Source: a virus. Taken from it: DNA of 46,073 nt. Below the pieces are notes generated by a model. That model saw only the letters and a program-made list of their open reading frames with translations, did no database searches and had not been told where the DNA came from. Position numbers and translations under genes: made by a program. The stretch covers positions 1 through 46,073 of IMG/VR virus record IMGVR_UViG_3300027763_000090; one strand, 5' to 3'. Positions 25,813 to 33,082 of this stretch are shown piece by piece; within the stretch, counting starts at the first letter, position 1; every line of letters starts with the position of its first letter.

Positions 25813-26478
25813 TCAGTGTTTCTTGTTGAACTCGCAAGTCTTTACTGGGCACCAACCGCACAGTGGCGTTTGGTTTGGGTTCCACACGTTGTTGGCGTAG
25901 CTGGCTTCAAGCCGCGCTGTACGCTCACGATAGTCCCACCAGTGTTTGTCGGCGTCATCTCGTGCCATTGACATCTTGACCATATCATTTTTCACAATGA
26001 ACAGCAATGCTGAGTTGACCTTGCGGATGTGTGGAAAGTGGGCAAACACCATGAGCGACATGAGAACTAACTGATCTCTATCGGGATACTTGTTGTTGCC
26101 AGTTTTCCAGTCACCCACCCACGCCGTAAGGTTGTCGTCATTAACAACAAGGATGTCAGCAATGCCGCGCACCCATACGTCTTTGTCTTTCCAACCAGTA
26201 GGCTTGAGGTCGACAGTCAGCGCCATCTCATACTCTGCAAGCTTGCGTCCGTTCTTCTTCAGCATGGCGTCCACTACAGGCTTGAACTGCTCGTACTCAG
26301 GAGGGATTGGTTTATCCTCTGCGATGTAGTCCTCAATAGCCTTGTGTACCTGATTGCCGTAACGTGTTGCCTCAGTCTCAGTGAACGGGTAGTTCTTCAA
26401 GACCTTGATTTCATGATAGCGGCGTTGGCACCCCTCAAAATCTTTGAGGGCTGAGTGTGACCATGCGGGTTGTTTCAT
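25813..26478 (-). CDS. PD-(D/E)XK exonuclease of RecB/Cas4 type with Fe-S-like cysteines (221 aa)
   Basis: It has the RecB-family order: WSHSALKDFEGCQRRYHE (6-23), YGNQVHKAIEDYI with H45, GIADILVV with D108, and the DWK catalytic pair D123/K125. Cysteines C17, C207, C210 and C215 (C-x2-C-x4-C at the end) match the iron-sulfur staple of Cas4 and AddB nucleases. It would degrade or resect DNA ends during recombination or host-genome breakdown. The start overlaps the stop of the HExxH gene (ATGA). No CRISPR array or cas1/cas2 is present, so a CRISPR role is not suggested. Confidence 0.85.
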   Translation of the reverse strand: MKQPAWSHSALKDFEGCQRRYHEIKVLKNYPFTETEATRYGNQVHKAIEDYIAEDKPIPPEYEQFKPVVDAMLKKNGRKLAEYEMALTVDLKPTGWKDKDVWVRGIADILVVNDDNLTAWVGDWKTGNNKYPDRDQLVLMSLMVFAHFPHIRKVNSALLFIVKNDMVKMSMARDDADKHWWDYRERTARLEASYANNVWNPNQTPLCGWCPVKTCEFNKKH

Positions 26479-26771
26479 AGTTTGGCTGAGTTGATTGCAC
26501 TTGATAGGCGGTTGGCGAAAGCACTGACAAACTTCTCGTCACTACATAGCTCGTGCTTCATGTCGTGTAGTACAGCGTGAGTCATCTCATGCCAGAACGA
26601 GTCGGCCAGTTCTTCTTTATCTAACTTGTTGCCGTAAGCATCTCTCTTGGCAAGCCAGATGATGCCGTGTGTGTAGTCGATTGTGCCTAGCGTGTCTTGT
26701 CGTTTGGCTTTGTCGACCATGATTGTGGCGTACTCAATACTGCCCACTCTGATGCGTTTTGGTATCTGCAT
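26475..26771 (-). CDS. Small HExxH zinc metalloprotease-like protein (98 aa)
   Basis: The helix FWHEMTHAVLHDM carries H61, E62 and H65, a canonical HExxH zinc site. The preceding beta strands (RIRVGSIEYATIMV and TIDYTHGIIWLAKR) give the fold expected of minimal SprT/ImmA-like metallopeptidases. The third ligand may be E74 or D78 in KHELCSDEKFV. Its target is unknown; similar phage proteins are common next to polymerase genes. AGGAGAA precedes the ATG and the gene is coupled to the downstream nuclease by a 4-nt overlap. Confidence 0.8.
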   Translation of the reverse strand: MQIPKRIRVGSIEYATIMVDKAKRQDTLGTIDYTHGIIWLAKRDAYGNKLDKEELADSFWHEMTHAVLHDMKHELCSDEKFVSAFANRLSSAINSAKL

Positions 26772-26779
26772 TGCTTCTC

Positions 26780-28747
26780 CTAGCTTTTTGCTAATCCATA
26801 TCTCCGGTGAGCGCCACCGTCAGCGTCCAATGGAATACCCTTCATGTAGGGCGGCTCCATAGTCATTTGCGCTAAGACCCATGTCTTAGCGTCAACCACT
26901 TCATCGTCAGGTACAACAGCAATCAACTCATCATGCACTGTGCCTGCGATCGGGTATTTCTTTGCTACCCTCAACATACCATCCGTCATAACAATACGTG
27001 CTAATGCCTGCGTAATGTTGTTCGTTATCTTTCCTGCATACAACTTGGTAGCGTGTGGCCCATAGACTGCTTGGCTCCTACCTTTGTCGTCCGTCTCATA
27101 GCGAAGATCAGGGTACAACAACTTCATCCCATTTGGTAATTCTATCTCACCTTTGCGGAACGTGATGCATTTATACACCAGTTCTTCGCCCTTTACAAGC
27201 GCCCTGTGTAAAGCTGTTTCACAGAGACTCCAGAACGCTACAACAGGGTACGCAGTCCTCCTGTATGTATCTATGATTGCCTTGGACGCAAGTACGTGGT
27301 TCAGCAAGTCTTCTGTAGAACACGTGTGTGGTATGTCGAACAGCTTGTCATCAATGTCAGTTATCTTTACGAACGATTGCGCATACTCCGAATCGACGCC
27401 TAATCGCTTTGCGAAGTCCCGCGAATACCGCACAGGCGGCGCACCTAGAAAGCCTACCAACAACTGCGACGCAAAGGACGCCCACCCGAGCCCGTAACCA
27501 CACCCAAGCAACGCGCTCTTTGCAGACTGCCGTAAATCGGGGTGAGAGTCCTTAGTGAGTCCGGGTATGTTAAACATCTGCGCACCGAACGCGGCATAAG
27601 GGTCACCACCTGACCTGAAGATGTTGAGCATGTCTTCGTAATCTGAAAGCCACGCGAGTACTCGCGGTTCAATCTGCGAAAGATCCCCCACAACGAGTTG
27701 GTGTCCTTCCGGAGCCATAATTGCTTTGCGTAGGAATGAGCCTCGCTTGAGGTTTTGCATGTTGATTGCCGAGCCTTTGGCCGCTGTCCACCGCCCTGTC
27801 TGCGCCCCGTAGTACGAGAGCGGAACTGGAAGCGTGCCGCGTTTGCCGATGTCAAGGAATCTTTGAGCACGCGTTCTCTCAGTGGTTGATTTAACTTTAA
27901 GACGCGCTTGACAAAGTAGGGCAACGTCTTCACGTTCACTATTAAGTAGCGTTTGAAATAGGGCATCGTTCTTGGCAAGAGCGAGCGTGGTCTTCCCCGT
28001 TGTCTTGCTTGTCTTTGTGGGCGGAACCACACCGAGTTTTGTAAGTAGTTCAGCAAACTTTGGGTTCGATGCCAACTCAGCATCTTCCACGCCGAGCCTC
28101 TGTAATAGTTGTTCACGAGCGGTTTCCTCCTCGGCTAATGCCTTTGCTAACATTGGTTGATCTAACTGCAACAGCGGACGCGTATACATCTTGAGCGTCA
28201 TGTCGATGAGCCTTAACTCTTTGGATGGGTAAGCAACAACAAGTCTCTTGAATATTTCCTCGCACAGATACACATCATGTTTGCAGTAGTTCGCAAGTTC
28301 TTCCTCAACAACAGGGGTAAGTTCGGACAATCCGTTTGTCGAGTAAACAGCGTTACCCTTTGGGGCAAGTCCAAAGTCGTTGGAAAGCTTGGCAAGACTG
28401 TTACCAACTTCCACGCCACGTAAAGCTCGCGCCATCGATAACGTGTCGAAGATGAAACATGGTCGGGCGTTGTACTTCCACTCCATAATTGATACATCGA
28501 ACTGTGCGTTGTGGGCAAGCACTGCGGTTCGTCCCCAGTCAACCCCATCAAGGTACTGACGTAGCTCTGCGTCTCCAAACCATCTAATTGGTTCATCGCT
28601 TCCGTATACATGGACGCAAGCTCCGAACGCTCTAAATTTATCATGGCGTATGTACTCCTCGGTTGTCATCTTAGAGAGCGTGTACTCTTTGCTGTCCCAG
28701 TACGTCTCAAAGTCGATGGTTATTATTCTGTCGTATGGTTTGCTCAA
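26780..28747 (-). CDS. polA-like: Family-A DNA polymerase with 3'-5' proofreading exonuclease (655 aa)
   Basis: Exonuclease motifs are DFETYWD (D12, E14), AHNAQFD (D84) and YCKHD (D158). Polymerase motif A is GDLSQIEPR (D355), motif B runs from R406 through K410 to Y418, and motif C is VHDEL (H605-E607). There is no 5'-nuclease domain. At the position equivalent to E. coli Pol I Phe762 (K410+4) the residue is Leu414. The start is a TTG at 28747 with AAGGAG 8 nt upstream; the next Met, at residue 27, would delete exonuclease motif I. The TTGA overlap couples it to the upstream gene. It is the replicative polymerase, acting with the primase-helicase. Confidence 0.95.
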   Translation of the reverse strand: MSKPYDRIITIDFETYWDSKEYTLSKMTTEEYIRHDKFRAFGACVHVYGSDEPIRWFGDAELRQYLDGVDWGRTAVLAHNAQFDVSIMEWKYNARPCFIFDTLSMARALRGVEVGNSLAKLSNDFGLAPKGNAVYSTNGLSELTPVVEEELANYCKHDVYLCEEIFKRLVVAYPSKELRLIDMTLKMYTRPLLQLDQPMLAKALAEEETAREQLLQRLGVEDAELASNPKFAELLTKLGVVPPTKTSKTTGKTTLALAKNDALFQTLLNSEREDVALLCQARLKVKSTTERTRAQRFLDIGKRGTLPVPLSYYGAQTGRWTAAKGSAINMQNLKRGSFLRKAIMAPEGHQLVVGDLSQIEPRVLAWLSDYEDMLNIFRSGGDPYAAFGAQMFNIPGLTKDSHPDLRQSAKSALLGCGYGLGWASFASQLLVGFLGAPPVRYSRDFAKRLGVDSEYAQSFVKITDIDDKLFDIPHTCSTEDLLNHVLASKAIIDTYRRTAYPVVAFWSLCETALHRALVKGEELVYKCITFRKGEIELPNGMKLLYPDLRYETDDKGRSQAVYGPHATKLYAGKITNNITQALARIVMTDGMLRVAKKYPIAGTVHDELIAVVPDDEVVDAKTWVLAQMTMEPPYMKGIPLDADGGAHRRYGLAKS

Positions 28748-29016
28748 TTAAAGTTCTCCTTGGGTGGTGCGCCGAGGACGTTTAAAAAGCCGAAAAAATC
28801 GTTTGCCGCCAACATAAGTTGCGACGCCTCCATCTCATCACAGTTTAGGGTGACGACTCCTGCAACCGCGTCTTCAGCGCGGCCAACAATGACAACAGCT
28901 TGCGCCTTGCCTTCTCCATAACACATCACCAACTTGTGTATCAACAACTTGAAATGCGCTTGCTCTTCATCCGACATCTTCATAACTCGATGCTCTAGCT
29001 CTTCCTGTGACATCAT
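28744..29016 (-). CDS. Small phage protein of unknown function upstream of polA (90 aa)
   Basis: It is a mixed alpha/beta protein with an N-terminal acidic helix (EELEHRVMKMSDEEQAHFKL) and a strand-helix part (AQAVVIVGRAEDAVAGVVTL). No family was recognised. It has two adjacent ATG codons (29016 and 29013), the first overlapping the upstream stop. The stop overlaps the polymerase start, so expression is coupled to polA. Confidence 0.65.
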   Translation of the reverse strand: MMSQEELEHRVMKMSDEEQAHFKLLIHKLVMCYGEGKAQAVVIVGRAEDAVAGVVTLNCDEMEASQLMLAANDFFGFLNVLGAPPKENFN

Positions 29017-29240
29017 GATTTTTTCTTCTCATGCATTTCGTAGAGCGTGGTGATGTACGCGATTAACTTATCGCGGGGGTAGCCCGTCTTGTATGCAAGC
29101 GTACACAGGTAGCTTAAAAGTGCAGAGATGCCTATGTTCACCTCTTTATCACCCATCAGTTCCATCAATTCGTCTACTGCGGCTTCCACTTTCTGCTGTT
29201 GAGCCCGACGTTCGCGTGTTTCTTCTATGTCTTTGGTCAT
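29013..29240 (-). CDS. Small helical phage protein of unknown function (75 aa)
   Basis: An ideal AAAGGAGGT site precedes the ATG at 29240. The N-terminus is charged (EETRERRAQQQKVEAAVDEL); the middle is a helix with a hydrophobic face (VNIGISALLSYLCTLAYKTG). The end is basic. No known domain was recognised. It overlaps both neighbours by 4 nt, in the nuclease-to-polymerase block. Confidence 0.65.
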   Translation of the reverse strand: MTKDIEETRERRAQQQKVEAAVDELMELMGDKEVNIGISALLSYLCTLAYKTGYPRDKLIAYITTLYEMHEKKKS

Positions 29241-29518
29241 GATAAGACCTCCTTTAAAGTTTGTATGTTGTCCTCGTTGATGACAACGGCTATCCCTCCT
29301 GCGCCACGTATGCGGCTTAGATGGGCTTCTTGTAACGCGGTGGTTTTACCCTTACCCGCTTTCGCTTCGATGCCAACGAACTTGCCGTTAGCACATACAA
29401 GGAAGTCAGGCACCCCTGAGTTCCCGTATCCTGTCCCGATGGGCATGGCATAGTACACGCCCAACTCATCTAGTATTTTACGTATTTGCTTCTTGACTTT
29501 TACTTCTGGCGTTGACAT
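29237..29518 (-). CDS. VRR-NUC domain nuclease (93 aa)
   Basis: The sequence is a minimal VRR-NUC (PD-(D/E)XK superfamily) domain: SGVPDFLV with D38, VGIEAKAGKGKTTALQ with E51, K53 and Q63. Stand-alone phage VRR-NUC proteins are structure-specific nucleases thought to resolve or nick branched DNA, a role filled by endonuclease I in T7. Size is full for this family. An AGGAGG site precedes the ATG. It is the first gene after the 168-nt gap holding the inverted repeats at 29588-29695. Confidence 0.9.
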   Translation of the reverse strand: MSTPEVKVKKQIRKILDELGVYYAMPIGTGYGNSGVPDFLVCANGKFVGIEAKAGKGKTTALQEAHLSRIRGAGGIAVVINEDNIQTLKEVLS

Positions 29519-29587
29519 GTCAACCTCCTGTTAATTAGGTGAGGGGGTGAAGTAGATTACGCGCCCCCTCGTATCGCGTTGTGGAAT

Positions 29588-29695
29588 AGCAACAAGAGGT
29601 CATTCTTTAAAGGACTGACGCCCCTTGTTGCTGACAAAGTGTGGTCGCATCTACTAGGCTTGCACAAATCGCCTTATCTAAACACGTCAGTCCTT
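29588..29695. promoter_or_regulatory. Nested inverted repeats in the gap upstream of the VRR-NUC gene
   Basis: Two perfect inverted repeats interlock. AGCAACAAG (29588-29596) pairs with CTTGTTGCT (29624-29632), and AAGGACTGACG (29610-29620) pairs with CGTCAGTCCTT (29685-29695). An arm of the second lies in the loop of the first, so only one fold can form at a time, or a pseudoknot. The last arm overlaps the end of the upstream gene. It looks like a switching leader, attenuator or origin element. The rest of the gap (29519-29587) holds only the Shine-Dalgarno. Confidence 0.55.
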
Positions 29696-29953
29696 GGATT
29701 CTTTTACGCTTCTTCTGCCAGTGTAGTTTGGTTTTGGGCAGTTCTCAGGCACGTCAACGACTACCCAAATTGCGGCTAGTGTATTGCGGTGAGTTGACTT
29801 CTCCCACCGATCGACGTATACGCCAAACACACTCTCCAATGATTTGTTGACAGAACGAACGTCTATGCCAGTTAGCTTAGAAATATCGCTTGACTTCAAA
29901 CCATCGGGGTGTTGTTTGAGTAACGCACGAATAGTATTGTGGTTACTCTTCAC
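29687..29953 (-). CDS. Winged-helix-like small DNA-binding protein (88 aa)
   Basis: Residues 6-40 (IRALLKQHPDGLKSSDISKL, then TGIDVRSVNKSLESVFGVYV) read as a winged helix: LKSSDISKLTGIDVRSVNKSL is the helix-turn-helix part. The remaining residues form a strand (TLAAIWVVVD) and a basic tail. It may be a phage transcription regulator. It starts with GTG at 29953, 1 nt after the upstream stop; no ATG is available. Its 3' end lies within the nested inverted repeats, so it could be autoregulated. Confidence 0.65.
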   Translation of the reverse strand: MKSNHNTIRALLKQHPDGLKSSDISKLTGIDVRSVNKSLESVFGVYVDRWEKSTHRNTLAAIWVVVDVPENCPKPNYTGRRSVKESKD

Positions 29954-29954
29954 G

Positions 29955-30152
29955 TTACGCTTCTCGCGCTCTCAGCATAGCGTCTGCCATTCTGTACGCT
30001 ATCTCTGCAAACTGGTCGTGTGAATTTATCACTGTCGTTAGCTCGTTGTTACTGAGCATACCTTGCATAGCTCGCACCGCAAAGTAGTCGCGCATGCTGA
30101 TGCCGAAATTGCCGTCGTCCGGAAACGCTTGTTGTCTTAGATCTTCTCTCAT
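29955..30152 (-). CDS. Conserved small phage protein of unknown function (65 aa)
   Basis: The start is the ATG at 30152 with GGAGG 5 nt upstream. The sequence (MREDLRQQAFPDDGNFGISM, then RDYFAVRAMQGML and YRMADAMLRARE) is of a type I have seen in many phages, often as an uncharacterised protein in the replication or accessory region. It is mostly helical, and the GISMRDYFAVRAMQG block is the conserved core. Function unknown. Confidence 0.75.
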   Translation of the reverse strand: MREDLRQQAFPDDGNFGISMRDYFAVRAMQGMLSNNELTTVINSHDQFAEIAYRMADAMLRAREA

Positions 30153-30153
30153 A

Positions 30154-30867
30154 TTAACCTCCAAACATTTTCTTCAAGTAATCATACAACTCGCGTGCTT
30201 GTATTACGTTCATGTGTTTAACAACTTCTTCTGGAGGCTTACCAAACACGATCGTATTCACCACGCGCTTGCTTGTAGCTTCGGGATGTAGCGCGGCAAT
30301 GCCATCGTTCTGTGGCTCACGCGCCTTAGGCGCAGGCTTCGCCTTGACCGCATCTTTCTTTGTGTACTTAGCGCTCGCCTTCATAGGTACGTATTCGTCC
30401 ACAGTCACGCGATAGCCATGGTTGTTATCCCGAGTAGCCAGACCAGCGCGGACAAATTGCGCCATGAGAGCCGTAACTGATGATTCTTTGAAGCCATTCT
30501 TGACAAGATCTTTGCTTGCGGCGGCGGCGGTCGTGCCCGGGTGTGACTTTATATAATCAAAGGTGACTCGGGTTACGTTGTTCTGAATTGCAAATGGGGT
30601 TTTAGACATAAGTTTCTCCTTGAGTTGTTGTCCTGTGGGGGTGGGTTCCCACGCATCGATTGCGGTTTGAAGTGCAGACTGAATATCAGGCATGACCGTT
30701 TCCTTTCTGTGTAATAGGTTGTTGAGAATCTCTTTAGCTTCCAACGCACCCTCACTCAAGGGGCGCGTGTTCTTATGTAGATCAGGCAGAGGTGCGCCAT
30801 ACAGACGACTCTCTACCTCTGCCTGCGTCAGATATTTCTTTGGTGTAGCGGATCTGCGAAATCTCAT
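30154..30867 (-). CDS. Helix-turn-helix-containing phage protein (237 aa)
   Basis: The ATG at 30867 overlaps the upstream stop (TAATG) and has GGAG 7 nt before it; the longer GTG-started frame lies inside the upstream gene. Residues about 95-160 (TRVTFDYIKSHPGTTAAAAS, KDLVKNGFKESSVTALMAQF, then VRAGLATRDNNHGYRV) look like a winged helix-turn-helix. A Lys/Ala/Pro-rich linker and a helical end (VIQARELYDYLKKMFGG) follow. It is a likely DNA-binding regulator or replication accessory protein. The 5' part (YLTQAEVESRLYGAPLP) may be a separate small domain. Confidence 0.65.
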   Translation of the reverse strand: MRFRRSATPKKYLTQAEVESRLYGAPLPDLHKNTRPLSEGALEAKEILNNLLHRKETVMPDIQSALQTAIDAWEPTPTGQQLKEKLMSKTPFAIQNNVTRVTFDYIKSHPGTTAAAASKDLVKNGFKESSVTALMAQFVRAGLATRDNNHGYRVTVDEYVPMKASAKYTKKDAVKAKPAPKAREPQNDGIAALHPEATSKRVVNTIVFGKPPEEVVKHMNVIQARELYDYLKKMFGG

Positions 30868-31025
30868 TACGACTCCAAGCGTTGTACCTGACGTGCAACC
30901 AACCACTTGTCACCAAGCCTACGGATAGAGCGTACCCATTGGCGTTGATAACTGCGGATGGTTTCGGGGGGCGCATCGTATGTAGCAAATATGCGACGAA
31001 CGTGTGTTAAGTATTTAGTTTTCAT
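30867..31025 (-). CDS. Short conserved phage protein (52 aa)
   Basis: An ATG at 31025, with an AAAGG site, opens 52 codons to a TAA that overlaps the next start. The peptide begins MKTKYLTHVRRIFATYDAPP and ends WVRSIRRLGDKWLVARQVQR. I have seen similar short proteins with a YLTHVRRLF start and a WVRSVRxLGxxWLLA end in other phages. It is strongly basic (many Arg, Lys), so nucleic-acid binding is plausible. It fills a gap that otherwise looks non-coding. Confidence 0.7.
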   Translation of the reverse strand: MKTKYLTHVRRIFATYDAPPETIRSYQRQWVRSIRRLGDKWLVARQVQRLES

Positions 31026-31034
31026 GGTTACCTT

Positions 31035-31916
31035 TCAGAAGTTGAACTTGTCGAGGATGGCATCGACGTTTCTCTTGACGTCTTGACGGATAGCCTCGTT
31101 CTTACGTAAGTCTGTTGGTGTAACCCCCACGAGTAGTTGTTCCAACTGACTGCGTGCAGTCTCAAGAGCCAAGTCATTGGTTACGTTCAATGCCTTAGTG
31201 AGATCACACAACTCTAACGCACCATCGACAAGCGTGTCGTGAAAGCGCCTTTGCTTAGCCTCACCGCCCACATAGTCAGTAGTCAATCTGTCTGACATAC
31301 GTTTGAGGTGGGTGCTAAGTCTCTCACGCACATCTGCCATAGCAGAGTCGATGCGTTCCTGTGTCAGAGATTCAAGGCGAGCCTTGAGTTCTGCCTGTGC
31401 TTGGTTGCCCACGTCTACGCGGAAGTCACCCGATGATGGGACTGGCATGTAGTTAACGCGGAATGAGAACTTAGTCATCATCTCGTTAGCGGTGGGGTAG
31501 TCATCTCTCTTGAACATATCACCGAGAGCCAATGCCTGCGCCGTGATAAGCGTAGGGTAGATAACAACGAAAGCCTTGACCAGTGCCTCCATCTCTTCCT
31601 CGAAGTCATTCATGCGCTCAGTGAACTTCATGAAGTTGACAGTAGGTAAGAGGCGCAGACCTGAGTCAGACCAAGGTGCTGTGTTGTCGTACACGAATTG
31701 ACGTGCGCGACCGACCGCTTGTTGGATGATGTCCAACTCGGTGCGACCTGCGAGCAGGTGCTTGTTGACACGGGCGGCATCTTTAGCCCCCGCGTTCTTG
31801 CTTGCCACCACTTCGTTGGTGGTAGTCTTGTCTAGCTTGCGTGCTGTCCACACAGAAGCGTTGAACTCCACAAGCATTGCGCATGTGTCGATGTTGAGGC
31901 GAGGTGTAGTTGTCAT
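31035..31916 (-). CDS. DUF3150-like protein, third member of the AAA/VWA gene set (293 aa)
   Basis: Residues 10-170 fit the DUF3150 pattern: VEFNASVWTARKLDK, NKHLLAGRTELDIIQQAVGR, then APWSDSGLRLLP and RDDYPTANEMMTKFSF. The second half is helical with regular Arg/Glu spacing (TQERIDSAMADVRERLSTHL). DUF3150 genes usually sit beside a MoxR/CobS-like AAA ATPase and a VWA protein, as here. The likely job is an adaptor or substrate of that ATPase complex; what it acts on is unknown. AAGGAG precedes the ATG. Confidence 0.7.
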   Translation of the reverse strand: MTTTPRLNIDTCAMLVEFNASVWTARKLDKTTTNEVVASKNAGAKDAARVNKHLLAGRTELDIIQQAVGRARQFVYDNTAPWSDSGLRLLPTVNFMKFTERMNDFEEEMEALVKAFVVIYPTLITAQALALGDMFKRDDYPTANEMMTKFSFRVNYMPVPSSGDFRVDVGNQAQAELKARLESLTQERIDSAMADVRERLSTHLKRMSDRLTTDYVGGEAKQRRFHDTLVDGALELCDLTKALNVTNDLALETARSQLEQLLVGVTPTDLRKNEAIRQDVKRNVDAILDKFNF

Positions 31917-31934
31917 GATAAGAACTCCTTGTGA

Positions 31935-33059
31935 TTACTTGGTTGAGAAAAAGATTTTGTGCTCGGCTAACATGCGACCGAACTCATTGATCGTAGCGAA
32001 CATAGCCACACGCTGACTTGTTGCCACTGTGTTGCAGAAGATCGACTGCATCTCTGCACGCATACGCCACACGTACTTGACGATGGCTTCTGCTTCTGTC
32101 CTGTCCGCTACGCGAGTAACGAACTGGAATACCTGAATCAACTGCGCCGTAGGGTTGTCGGACAGCGGTGCTGTATCAGGTGACTTGATAACGCGAGAGT
32201 ACTCGCAGATCTCACGACCGAAGCGAATGAACGATGACAATGCCTGTGCAGTAGTAGCACCGACAGTACCAACGAGAGCCGCCTCAAGTGTGTCGTCATC
32301 GAGAACACCAAGACCCGCATCGAGAATGTCGCTAGCCGCAACCAATGAGCGAGGCGTAGCGTATGCAAGTTGCATAGACTTGGGGTTGAAGATGAAGCCG
32401 TTGTCCTTGGACAAGTCCTTGCCCTCGAACATACCGCCCTTCTCATAGTCAAGGAACGATTGCATAACGCGTGGCTCGTTGCTGACGAAAGCAATAATCA
32501 TTGGGTTGACACGATTGTCAGTAGCCCACTTGACCCACTCGTCAGCGCTAGGCTTACGCATCTTGACGAACACAAGACGATTGCGTAAGTGAGCTTGAAT
32601 GGAATCACCAAGACCCTCGATGGATAGATTGGTGAAGCACACGACAACGCTACCCTCAGGCATGTGATAGTTGCCGACCCTGCGCTCATAGATGATCGGG
32701 GCTAGTACGTTCTTGATGAACTGCGGTGCCTTGGCGATCTCATCAAGACCCACGAGGATAGGCTTGGAGTTGTTGACACCGAGTTGATTGAACGCGCTGA
32801 CACCGAAGCGCTCGTTGGGTAACTCACGAGACACGCCATTCTCACGATCGAGGTCAGGCATCCACACAGAGCCGTCAGACAACTGAGTGCAGTCAATAGG
32901 TTGCACAGCGATGTGGTTAGCAAACTTGGGTAGCTTGCGTAGTGCATGGAAGAGGGCAGTCTTGCCGATGCCGTTCTCGCCCTCCACGATTACTGTGCGC
33001 TTGTCACCGATAGCGGCAACGAGGGAAACAACTTGTGATGCAGATAAGAATTGATTCAT
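31935..33059 (-). CDS. MoxR/CobS-like AAA+ ATPase (374 aa)
   Basis: The ATG at 33059 is used; a longer TTG-started frame begins inside the Shine-Dalgarno. Motifs are Walker A GENGIGKT (27-34), Walker B ILVGLDEI (101-108), sensor 1 CFTNLSIEG (141-149) and an arginine finger in HLRNRLVFVKM. These are MoxR/CobS features. Phage homologues are often called cobS but are not thought to make cobalamin. With the VWA protein it probably forms a chaperone-like machine that remodels a phage or host complex. It lies 23 nt after the VWA gene. Confidence 0.85.
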   Translation of the reverse strand: MNQFLSASQVVSLVAAIGDKRTVIVEGENGIGKTALFHALRKLPKFANHIAVQPIDCTQLSDGSVWMPDLDRENGVSRELPNERFGVSAFNQLGVNNSKPILVGLDEIAKAPQFIKNVLAPIIYERRVGNYHMPEGSVVVCFTNLSIEGLGDSIQAHLRNRLVFVKMRKPSADEWVKWATDNRVNPMIIAFVSNEPRVMQSFLDYEKGGMFEGKDLSKDNGFIFNPKSMQLAYATPRSLVAASDILDAGLGVLDDDTLEAALVGTVGATTAQALSSFIRFGREICEYSRVIKSPDTAPLSDNPTAQLIQVFQFVTRVADRTEAEAIVKYVWRMRAEMQSIFCNTVATSQRVAMFATINEFGRMLAEHKIFFSTK

Positions 33060-33082
33060 GATAAGGTTCTCCAAAGATTAAG

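Noticed and set aside
27454-28116. 220-codon minus-strand frame inside the polymerase gene
   Set aside because: It is an out-of-frame shadow of polA; Arg/Ser-rich, no motif, no ribosome site.
30868-30906. GTG-started extension of the 237-aa gene
   Set aside because: It lies inside the 52-aa gene and lacks a ribosome site; the ATG at 30867 has both GGAG and a stop/start overlap.
33060-33074. TTG-started extension of the AAA ATPase
   Set aside because: The TTG is part of the Shine-Dalgarno itself; the same artefact occurs before 21414 and 30152.
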